64,000 nucleotides of DNA, taken from assembly GCA_963920635.1 (NCBI GenBank), contig OY987305.1, positions 21,538,876 to 21,602,875 on the forward strand, in the 5' to 3' direction. Within the stretch, counting starts at the first letter, position 1. Each line of letters starts with the position of its first letter. Positions 1 through 8,127 of this stretch are shown here, one piece after another. The notes beneath the pieces were generated by a model. That model made no database searches, was not told the origin of the DNA, and saw only the letters and a program-made list of their open reading frames with translations. This DNA is from Pseudeuparius sepicola (Eukaryota > Arthropoda > Insecta > Coleoptera > Anthribidae). Made by a program: the position numbers and the translations under genes.

Positions 1-349
1 ACAATTCACCAATATTTAAATGTCCTACTCAAAATTTCTAACCCCACTGTCGAAGCTGAATATTGAGGTTAATCTTAAGTAATCAACATAACCATGAAAC
101 AAATGACTGTCTTTGTCAAGTTGTTGGCAGTTCTTTATTAATATTATGATAAAGTAATAGGCTTAAGAACTTTCAACTTCTCATCTTTTGTTCGCCGCTC
201 TTCTCTTTTCCTTAGTCGATTGATCTGTTTTTCAGATTTTGAATTTTGCTCTCCGCTTTTCTCAACTTTCTATAACAACTTGCTCTCTAATGCCTTACTT
301 TTTTTCTTCCTGTCTCTTTCCAACTAGAAGGTGTACTAAGACAACTAAT

Positions 350-1334
350 CCATTTAATTTTTAATTGGGTTTTTCGCCACCAAACTGATTGAAAGACAAC
401 TTTTTCAAGTTGCCTTGAAAATTCATAAATTCTTAACACTAAATGAACGAAACTTTAAACGTGTAACTCAAAAAATAACTTCAACAAATTTGTTTTCTGA
501 GCTTTCGGAGGATAAATCTTCCTCCTTTCTCAAAGATCATGTCACGTCAAAGTGAAGTGACAGATTAATAAATTTCAGAAACAATAGCCTAGCCACCTGC
601 CTGATATTGTACCCTGTGTTTTATCTAATTATCTATACTAACTTCTCTTTGAATAAGTGGCAATAATATTTTACTGAATTCCACTGAACATTCAGCAACA
701 CAGTTGCCCGTATTTCCTAGAGTAAATGCAGATTCTTTAATTTTTCGTCTATTTCCTACTTCTTCTGACTTCGAAATTGGATTTTGCAAGTCAAAAATAT
801 GTGAACATTCCTTTAATAACAATTATAGGATATTGTGGGATAGTTCCAAACCAATTCTAAAAGAAGAAGTAGGAAATAGATGAAAAATTAAAGAATCTGC
901 ATTTATTCTAGGAAATACGGGCAACTGTGTTGCTGAATGTTCAGTGGAATTCAGTAAAATATTATTGCCATTTATTCAAAGAGAAGTTAGTATAGATAAT
1001 TAGATAAAACACAGGGTACAATATCAGGCAGGTGGTTAGGCTATTGTTTCTGTTGTCATGACATTTTAACCTGAAATTTATTAATCTGTCACTTCACTTT
1101 GACGTGACATGATCTTTGAGAAAGGAGGAAGATTTATCCTCCGAAAGCTCAGAAAACAAATTTGTTGAAGTTATTTTTTGAGTTACACGTTTAAAGTTTC
1201 GTTCATTTAGTGTTAAGAATTTATGAATTTTCGAGGCAACTTGAAAAAGTTGTCTTTCAATCAGTTTGGTGGCGAAAAACCCAATTAAAAATTAAATGGA
1301 TCTGTTTGCGCCACAAATAAATTTTAGAAAATAT
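350..1334. mobile_element. Penelope-like insertion made of two inverted 3' ends
   Basis: The arms at about 350-768 and 862-1300 are inverted copies of one Penelope terminus. Each contains the end of the GIY-YIG reading frame plus a 270-bp non-coding tail. The whole is flanked by a perfect 14-bp direct repeat, CTAAGACAACTAAT, at 336-349 and 1335-1348, so it is one insertion event. The right end carries about 35 extra bases (GATCTGTTTGCGCC onward) absent from the left end. The left arm lacks about 20 bp present in the right arm near 1050. No reverse transcriptase remains, so it was mobilised in trans or arose by aberrant reverse transcription. Confidence 0.75.
1113..1153 (+). ncRNA. Hammerhead-like fold in Penelope terminus (degenerate)
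   Basis: TCT (helix I), TTGAGAA in the position of box 1, a GGAGG/CCTCC hairpin (helix II), then GAAAGCTC, then AGA closing helix I. The order and spacing are those of a hammerhead, but box 1 differs from the CUGANGA consensus at two positions (C3 to U, G8 to A), so activity is doubtful. Helix III would be the self-complementary AGCT, usable only in a dimer. The same fold recurs at 4990-5030 (plus strand) and, on the minus strand, near 500-535 and 3075-3120. Confidence 0.35.
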
Positions 1335-2078
1335 CTAAGACAACTAATATTGACATTCTTTTCTTCTGAAGAAATAGCAAGTTGATCATCAGTATTGACT
1401 ATCTCGTCTTCGCTTGTTGGTGGAGAATTTGTTTTCAAATACCCTTCAGCGCCTAAAGCAAGTTTCTTATTTCTTTGGTATTTTGCACTTGCCACGGTCC
1501 ACCTTTTTCTCTGTTGCCTTTTTTGTCTTTCAGTAAGCGATGCAATATTTTGCACTGTACCCTCCTCCTTCTTTCTTCTATATCTTTCTCTATCTTTTTT
1601 CTGCTAATTTTCCTGTCATTTTGGCTCTAAACTTTTGAACTCTCTTTCTAGAACACTCTCTTGTACGTTCACTATTTTTCTTATTTGGGTTTTTTCTTAA
1701 CGTCAGATTTATTGGATTTGTTAATAGTTCGGGATAATAATTGTATTTTAACAGGAAAACGAGATTCCTTAATTATGATGTGTTAGATTCCTGCTTAGCT
1801 ATTACACCACTACTTTTTCCCATTTTATCTTCAGTCTCACTTACTTTTTTAGAAATGTTTGTTTTCTTAGTTTTATTCAGCAATAACAAGGTCTTTGGAA
1901 GAAAATTTAGTTGCCCTAGGCTTATTTATAGATCTGACTAAGGCTTATGATTGTATTGATTTCAAACTATTAGTTCCCAAGTTGGAGTTGTACGGAATTA
2001 GAGGTAAGGCGGCAAATTGGATAGACAGGCAGGTCGCAAAAAGTCATTGTAACTAAGAATGGACATAAATATGCATCA

Positions 2079-2807
2079 ATTTTTTTCATTAACTTCCTGG
2101 GATTTGACCATAATTTATCTTTATTAAAAAAAAATCATAGGTACAATTTATTTACACGTTTCGGCGTTTCAACGGCTCTGAGTAAACATTTGATTGAAAA
2201 TTGTCATCGTTTTGATTTTGGGAATGTTGACATACTAGAAACTAAACTAAAATAAACTTTCTCGAAATGGTATCTATTAAAAAAAATCAAAATGGTATTA
2301 ACTTAAAAACAGACTTAAACAATATGTCAAAAATTTACCAAAACCTTCTTCAGCTGTAACATTTTTCGCTACACCCTGTAATTACTAAAATACTACCTTG
2401 TTTTTTCCTTTGCGGCGAGGTAAGGAACGTTTTTTGTTTGATTGTATGAATTTTTTAAACTTGCCTGGTTTCTTTCCCACATTTCCAACCGAAATGTTCT
2501 TACTCCTCTACGAATTTATATTATAAAATATGTAATTCGAGTAAATTTTGATATTATTTTGTAAGGTGGCATGAACTCATGTTTTGTTGCAAGTACTTTC
2601 TTTTTGGCTGTGTAACTTTTTAAAGTTTTATTATGTATACATCTTATCTGTTTTTAGCATTATATTTTATTCTGATGATGGCGAGCAGCCGAAACGCGTA
2701 AATAAATTGTATGAAAATTTTTTAATAAAGATAAATTGTGGTCGAATCCCAGGAAGTTAATGAAAAAAAAAAAAAAAAATTCAACGGCAACCAGGAAAAA
2801 TTATACT
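2079..2807 (+). mobile_element. Hammerhead-bearing element with inverted ends (Penelope-type, non-autonomous)
   Basis: Bounded by AAATATGCATCA at 2067-2078 and 2808-2819, a 12-bp repeat lying inside LINE copy A. The left end (about 2085-2165) is the inverse of the right end (about 2690-2760): both carry TTAACTTCCTGGGATT- and AATTTATTTACRCGTTTCGGC-type sequence. The right end continues with a poly-A run and a tail of about 35 bp (to TTATACT) with no left counterpart. A complete hammerhead motif sits just inside the right end; the left copy has lost box 1. No coding capacity is seen in the 520-bp middle. The part of the LINE after the insertion differs slightly from the part before it, so recombination between copies is an alternative. 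Confidence 0.6.
2664..2708 (+). ncRNA. Hammerhead ribozyme, type I with minimal helix III
   Basis: All core elements are present in order. Box 1 CTGATGA is at 2672-2678. Helix II is GGC/GCC closing a GAGCA loop (2680-2690). Box 2 GAAA is at 2691-2694. Helix III is two base pairs (A-U, C-G) around a GC dinucleotide, followed by A at 2700, the nucleotide 5' of the predicted cut. Helix I pairs TTTTATT (2665-2671) with AATAAAT (2701-2707), six pairs before the first mismatch. ACGCGT (2694-2699) is self-complementary, so two copies could form a longer helix III as a dimer. Short helix III type I hammerheads are known from Penelope-like retroelements and from retrozymes. Confidence 0.75.
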
Positions 2808-3226
2808 AAATATGCATCAGATTTGAAATCTGTGAAGCTGGTCATCCCACAGGGGGGTGTACTGGGGGCGGTTTTATTTAATGTCTTTATAAATGATTTA
2901 CATCTTGTCTCAACAAAGCATAACTGTAGTATCCATTGAATTTTAATTGGGTTTTTCGCCACCAATCTGGTTAAAAGACAATCTTTCAAGTTGCCTGGAA
3001 AATTAATAAATTCTTAACAGTAAATGAACCAAACTTTGAACTTTTAACTCAAAAAATATCTTCAACAAATTTGTTTCCTGAGCTTTCGGAGAATAAATCT
3101 TCCTCCTTTCTCAAAAATCATGTCACGTCAAAGTGAAATGACAGATTAATAAATTTCAGGTTAAAATATCATGACAACAGAATCAATAGCCTAGCCACCT
3201 GTCTGATATTGTACCGTGTGTTCTAC

Positions 3227-3892
3227 CTAATTATTTATACTAACTTCTCTTTGAATAAGTGGCAATAATATTTTACTGAATTCCACTGAACATTCAGCAA
3301 CACAGTTTTCTGTATTTCCTAGAATAAATGCTGATTCTTTAATTTTTCGTCTATTTCCTACTTCTTTGAGAATTGGTTTTGAACTATCCCACAAAATTCT
3401 ATGATTGTTATTAAAAGAGTGTTCACATATTTTCGACTTCGAAATTTGATTTTGCCTGATATAATTTTTATGTTCTTTTAAACGAACGTTAAATGGCCTA
3501 CAAGTCTCCCCAACATAGAACTTTCCACATTCGCAAGGAATTTTATAAATGCAATTTTTTGAACTTTGTACCTCATTAAATGGTTTCGTTTTAAGTAGCA
3601 TCGATCTTAATGTATTTTTGGTTCTAAATACTGTTCTGACATTAAAACGATTTCCTATGCGTTTTAGCTTATCTGATAGTCCAGGAATATAAGGAATAAT
3701 TAAATTTACTGGTCGGTCCACCAGATTTATTTCTCTAATTCTATTAGCATTGTTATTTTGTTGGCAATCCTGAAAAACTTGCTCATTAAATTCATTAGGA
3801 TAACTATTCTTCTCAAGAACATGTTTTATATGTTTAATTTCCTCCTGAAATTTTGTCTTATTAGAACGAATCTCTTTAGCCCTGTCATACAA
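3227..3892 (-). pseudogene. Penelope GIY-YIG endonuclease domain
   Basis: The 221-residue frame begins with the RT-endonuclease linker (YDRAKEIRSNK), then the conserved YIPGLSDKL...RTVFRTKNTLRS connector. The zinc/GIY-YIG block follows: CIYKIPCECGKFYVGET with R (CRPFNVRLKEHK) and a later ICEHSFNNNHRILW. The I-Y-K-I-P-C-x-C-G-K-x-Y-V-G-E-T pattern is diagnostic for Penelope-like elements. It is separated from the RT frame by a small insertion near 3895-3900 that shifts the frame and creates a stop. In the living family this domain nicks target DNA and primes reverse transcription. Confidence 0.85.
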
Positions 3893-3896
3893 ACTT

Positions 3897-4265
3897 TTAA
3901 TTACCTACTTCTTTTTTAACACTAATATGATGATTGGAATTAAAATGGAGATATCTATTAGTATGTGTTGGTTTTCTATAGACTCTAGTTTCGATACTAT
4001 CTGATTTCAGTATAGAAACATCTAAGAAAGGTAAGTGATTATTATTTTCAATTTCTAAGGTAAACTTAATAGAAGGTTCTTGCGAGTTTATAAAATTTAA
4101 TAATAAATTTAAATCATCTACTCCATGTTCCCATATAACAAATATGTCATTTACATATCTCCACCAAACATTAGGTTGGTGAACATATCTAGTCAACTCA
4201 TTTTGTTCAAAATCTTCTATAAATAAATTGCTTATGAATGGTGATAAAGGAGACCCCATAGCCAT
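3897..4265 (-). pseudogene. Penelope reverse transcriptase, palm/thumb part
   Basis: Starts at MAMGSPLSPFISNLFIEDFE (conserved RT block 4) and contains WWRYVNDIFVIW. The catalytic motif reads YVND, whereas Penelope RTs have YVDD, so the first catalytic aspartate is replaced by asparagine. The later FTLEIENNNHLPFLDVSI block is the usual family motif. A one-base frameshift near 4300 separates it from the N-terminal part, and a short insertion with a stop separates it from the endonuclease. An active element could not have carried YVND, so this copy is either mutated after insertion or was retrotransposed in trans. Confidence 0.85.
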
Positions 4266-4294
4266 TCCAAATTCCTGCTGGTAAAATTCATTTC

Positions 4295-4905
4295 CTAGTT
4301 GAAAGTGGTTTTAACACAGAGTGTTGTTAGTTCTAATATTGCATCTATATTCAAATTTGTCCTTTCCACTAAAGTCTGATCATTTTCTAACTTTCTGCGT
4401 AAAATATTCAATGATTTGTCAACAGGGACATTAGTAAAAAGACTAACCACATCAAAGCTAGCTAATATATAATGATCCGGAAATTGATGTTCCTTAATTT
4501 TTTCCAAAAAATGATTAATGTTTCTGATAAATGAATTTGAGTTTCCTACTAACGGATTAACAATTTTAAGTAAATATTTTGCCAACGAATGACATGGTGA
4601 ATTTATTGAACTTACAATGCGGCAAAGAGGAATGTTATTTTTGTGTATTTTTGGTAAACCATACAAGTGTGGAGGTTTTGAACGATGCGGAGTTAAGAGT
4701 GTCCTTTGTCTCTGTGTGATTTGTTCCCGGTATTTATATAGTGTTTTGTATATTTTAGTTTCTATTGAAGTTATAGGGTCTTTGTTTATCCTCTTGTAAG
4801 TTCCTTCATTTAATAAATCATTTAATTTATTATCATACACGGTTTTTTCTAAAATAATAGTTGCGTTTCCCTTATCTGCTGGTAATATTTTAATTATCCT
4901 ATCAG
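4295..4905 (-). pseudogene. Penelope reverse transcriptase, fingers part (5' truncated)
   Basis: The frame is open from about 4905. It begins with ILPADKGNATIILEK, the conserved first RT block of Penelope-like elements, followed by PPHLYGLPKIHKNNIPLCRI and SPCHSLAKYLLKIVNP, then FDVVSLFTNVPVDKSL (catalytic block A, first Asp present). All sequence normally preceding the ADKGN block (over 100 residues) is missing. At that breakpoint the element joins an inverted copy of its own 3' end. The C-terminal end is broken by a one-base deletion near 4300. Confidence 0.85.
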
Positions 4906-4989
4906 ACAGGTGGCTAGGCTACTGTTTGTGTTGTCATGACATTTTAACCTGAATTTATTAATCTGTCATTTCACTTTGACGTGACATGA

Positions 4990-5030
4990 TCTTTGAGAAA
5001 GGAGGAAGATTTATTCTCCGAAAGCTCAGG
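4990..5030 (+). ncRNA. Hammerhead-like fold in Penelope right terminus (degenerate)
   Basis: Same layout as at 1113-1153. TTGAGAA (4993-4999) occupies box 1, GGAG/CTCC forms helix II, GAAA (5020-5023) is box 2, then GCTC, with TCT/AGG closing helix I. Box 1 lacks the invariant C3 and G8. Four copies of this terminus in the first 5.2 kb share the fold, which suggests a family property rather than chance, but ribozyme activity cannot be claimed. Confidence 0.35.
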
Positions 5031-5800
5031 AAACAAATTTGTTGAAGATATTTTTTGAGTTACAAGTTCAAAGTTTAGTTCATTTACTGTTAAGAATTTA
5101 TTAATTTTCCAGGCAACTTGAAAAAGTTGTCTTTTAACCAGTTTGGTGGCGAAAAACCCAATTAAAATTCAATGGATCTGTTTACGCCACAAATAAATTT
5201 TAGAAAATTTAACTGAAGTATATTTCAATATGCTGATGCTAATTGGGTTAAATCAGTTAAATTTGTAGGGCTAATGATAGATGAAAATATGGCATGAAAT
5301 GAACATATTACTTACTTGTGTAAAAAAAGTAAGCTCAGTTTCTTATAGTATACAAGTATTATCTAAGTACTTAGATAAAAAAACGCTTAAAGTAATATAC
5401 CACTCTAACTTTGAATCCTTAGTTAGATATGCTTGTATTTTATTTTATTTGTTATTAAGAACAAAGTTATCTTTACACAGCTAGGAGATCAGCATCCATA
5501 CACTACCAGGGCTATAGACTTGTGTTGTCCAAAACATAGGCTTACCCATATGGAAAAAATGCTTACTATAACTGTATTATAATATGTTACCTAAATGCAT
5601 TAAACAATTAAGCACCTTGAAACTTGTGAAAAGGAAATATTCAATATCCTTTTAAGATTAGAACCATATTCTATTAAGAAGTATTTAGATGCTGATTTGT
5701 ATCAGATAATGTTGCAATAAGTATAGGTATATACGTAATGTATGTGTACTCATATGTGTGTTTGACGGCAATTTCACTGTACCATGTTAGCATTGTTTTT

Positions 5801-6330
5801 ATTTCATCCCGTTTTTACCATACTCCATCTGAATTCTTATAAAAACCTATTTCCGGATTGATGGGGAATAAGCATATGCGTTGTTTTTTGTGATATCTTT
5901 AATTTATTGCATAAAATCGAAGGATATTATCAAAACATTACATCATGGATGAATGACACAACCACAACTAATTCATTTGACGTGTATTCCTAAATCTTTA
6001 CTCGATTCTGCAACCACCTATACACGTTTGTAAGATGGGTTACCGAAATGAGGAAAAGCGCAAAGGACACTATATTCTGATTTCTGTGAACATTATTTGA
6101 TACCGCTGTTTAGAATTTGGGTTAACAAACTTAAATAGATATAATAGGAAGTCATTTTAACAAAAAATGAATATGGCACATTTTTTGGAAAACCTGAGAA
6201 TTCATTTACAGTAAGAAAAGGTTACAATTAAAAGTTGATGTTAATAGTTACAATTTCCTTGACAGGTTCTCGCAAAAAGACCAATTTCAGCAATATGTTT
6301 ATATTGTTTTTATTGTTAAACAATATTATT
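5801..6330. other. No recognisable gene
   Basis: AT-rich sequence between the 3' end of LINE copy A and the second Penelope family. I see no open frame of note, no clear repeat and no RNA motif. Confidence 0.5.
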
Positions 6331-7540
6331 ATGCCGACGTTTAGCCTACAATTTTAGGCATTTTCAAGGCTAAAATGTGTATTATATAATATATTTAAAT
6401 TATTGATCTATGATGAGATCTAACTCTCTGCAAAAGGAGTTGACCAAGAATTCAATTTCTCGAAAGTAAGGTAAGCTCACATATTTTTTAGGATTCTGAT
6501 TGCCTACTGTTAAAATCATGCTTGTAATACTGGTATTTTCTGGAATTTCAGCAGTAAACTTTAATCTATCTTGAAAAGTGTTAAATTTGTTGATAAGTGC
6601 ATGTATGTAGATTTTAACAATCAGTATTAAGGTGTCATCGACATAACGAAAATATAGTGGTATTTCAAAAGGTAACGAGTTTAAAATTGTTTCTTCCAAA
6701 TGGACTAATGTGATTTCAGCTATTATCGAACTAAGTGGTGAACCTGTAGGACAACCATAAATCTGTTTAAAGAATTTTTCCTGAAACGAAAATATGGAGT
6801 TATCAAATATAAATTTGATAGTTGATATTAAATAATCTTTAGGTATTTTTGTGTTGAGTAAGTCGTAATGTTTATTTATGTAATCTAATGCGATAGGAAT
6901 AGGGGTATTGGTGTAGAGCGACACGACGTCTAGAGATATTAATTTTTTGTCTTGAAAGTTTATATTACGGCTTTTTATTTTTTAAATAAGTTCAAACGAA
7001 TTATTAATTGAAAACTGTGAGTTTTGTACTAGAGGATTTAATAATTTAGAAATGTAGCTGGCTAGGTGAAATAATGGGGAGCCGGAATTAGATACTACCG
7101 GTCTAAGGGGTAGATTCGTTTTATGAATTTTAATTAGTACGTAGATTTTACAAGACACACCATTATGGCAGATAAATTTTTTACATTCTTGACTTTCAAT
7201 ATATTTGTTAGAGAGCCATTCTTTAACTCGAGTATTGCTGTTACTTTGGATAGAGTTGGTTGGGTCACGATTTACGGGAGTGTATGTAGTATCGTTTAAT
7301 TTAATTCATTTTATCAGTGTATTCTTTTTGGTCCATGATAACACTGATATTCCCTTTATCTGCTCTTAAGAGCATTATTTGGTTATTTTCCTTGAGACAC
7401 TTCTTTGATTTTTTATAGTCAATCAGAATTCTGTTGTAGAAAACGTGTGATACATTTTGGTGTTTTTTAATGTTACTAGAATATGAGAGATGTCATGTCT
7501 CAGTTTGTTTAAATGTCTGGAGAGTCTTCATCTTTATTGA
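6331..7540 (-). mobile_element. Second Penelope-like family, decayed reverse transcriptase
   Basis: Minus-strand remnants of a different Penelope lineage. Near 7370 the frame reads LLRADKGNISVIMDQKEYTD (first RT block). A frame at 6400-6924 reads SLYTNTPIPIALDYI (block A), then GCPTGSPLSSIIAEITL and an intact YVDD in PLYFRYVDDTLILI. Stops and frameshifts separate the pieces, for example around 7000-7300. No GIY-YIG domain is found beyond 6400; the sequence ends in a short structured terminus at 6333-6370. Low similarity to the element at 2933-5210 shows it is a separate family. Confidence 0.75.
6333..6370 (-). ncRNA. Decayed hammerhead at Penelope terminus
   Basis: On the minus strand GCC (helix I), TTGAAAA in box 1 position, a GCCT/AGGC hairpin (helix II), TAAA in box 2 position, then CGTC followed by GGC closing helix I. 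The geometry is that of a hammerhead with the self-complementary ACGT as helix III, but core positions C3, G8 and G12 are all substituted, so it should not cleave. Confidence 0.4.
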
Positions 7541-7544
7541 ATTT

Positions 7545-8005
7545 AGAGTTGAAAGTATAAAGTGCTAGACAGTGTGTTAATGTTGTGATTTAACATTAGT
7601 CTTAGTCTTTATCAATATTAAAATTTTTTTTCATTTCTTTTAATTTTTTTAAAATGTAGTTTTATATTAGATTTAAATTGTAAACAAGACTTCAAATACT
7701 GTTTTCCCTTTATTCTCTCCAAATATTGTTTATTCTGTGATCTTATTAATCATAATCACTGCCTAGAAAGAGGTACTGTTTTATAATCGTAATCACTGCC
7801 TTGAAGGAGGTACTGTTTTGCAGGTTTTTATTGATAGTTTTTACATGGCATTAAATGAAAAGTTCTTAAATATGTCGGAAATTTGAAATTTGTTCTCGAG
7901 CAGCTAGACAAGTTATGACCTGGCAACCGAACTATATCCTGACCGGTAAATGCCAGGTAATTGACAAATCAAGACGACTGTGATCAAGTGACTGCCAACA
8001 CTAAA
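7545..8005. mobile_element. hAT-type MITE relic (same family as 52298-53048)
   Basis: The stretch from GTGCTAGACAGTGTGTTAAT (about 7560) to GACTGCCAACACTA (ends near 8000) matches the second half of the element at 52298-53048, including the CTGACCGGTAAATG and AAGACGACTGTGATCAAG blocks. Only the right half is present; the left terminus is missing where the Penelope relic begins. Non-coding. Confidence 0.6.
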
Positions 8006-8127
8006 TATAAATATTACTAATTACTATAAAATATATTTCAGTTAACGATACAATATTTTAACAAGTGTGTACAATATACAGTGTTTGGGATTTCTTAATT
8101 TTATTTTTTCATGTTTTATTTAATATA

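Larger units (their letters stand above)
190..1740 (-). pseudogene. Decayed gene for a basic, coiled-coil-like insect protein
   Basis: The minus strand reads a Lys/Arg-rich stretch (from about 1615 down to 1349) containing DRERYRRKKEG, then SLTERQKRQQRKRW, then a Pro/Ser/acidic stretch (NSPPTSEDE). Past the Penelope insertion at 350-1334 the same frame resumes at 349 with KETGRKKVR, a stop, and another Lys/Arg-rich run. The pattern (short repeated basic blocks, a TPP/SPP linker, then a basic helix) resembles an uncharacterised protein family common in insect genomes; that match is from memory and unsearched. In-frame stops near 1605 and 280 and the insertion show it is dead. It could itself belong to an older transposon. 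Function unknown. Confidence 0.4.
2933..5210 (-). mobile_element. Penelope-like retroelement with inverted termini
   Basis: Flanked by AACTGTAGTAT (2922-2932) and AACTGAAGTAT (5211-5221), an 11-bp target duplication with one mismatch, inside LINE copy A. Coding remnants on the minus strand run reverse transcriptase (4905 to 3897) then GIY-YIG endonuclease (3892 to 3227), the canonical Penelope order. The 3' terminal unit at 2936-3215 recurs inverted at 4905-5175, directly abutting the truncated 5' end of the RT. The right end has the same extra tail (GATCTGTTTACGCC...) as the insertion at 350-1334. At least two frameshifts make it inactive. Confidence 0.85.
1879..5800 (+). mobile_element. LINE copy A (CR1/Jockey-like), 5' truncated and split by two insertions
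   Basis: Reverse-transcriptase sequence begins abruptly at about 1879 (FIDLTKAYDCIDF motif). It continues to 2078, resumes at 2808-2932 (PQGGVLGAVLFNVFINDLH, the conserved P-Q-G-x-V-L-G block) and again at 5222-5484 (VSSVSYSIQVLSKYLD, thumb region), followed by 3' UTR to about 5800. The gaps are filled by a hammerhead-bearing element (2079-2807) and a Penelope-like element (2933-5210), each flanked by a duplicated target. A second copy of the same family lies on the minus strand at 8128-10405 and confirms the order. Relative to that copy, A has lost the stretch after YACI. Dead. Confidence 0.8.
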
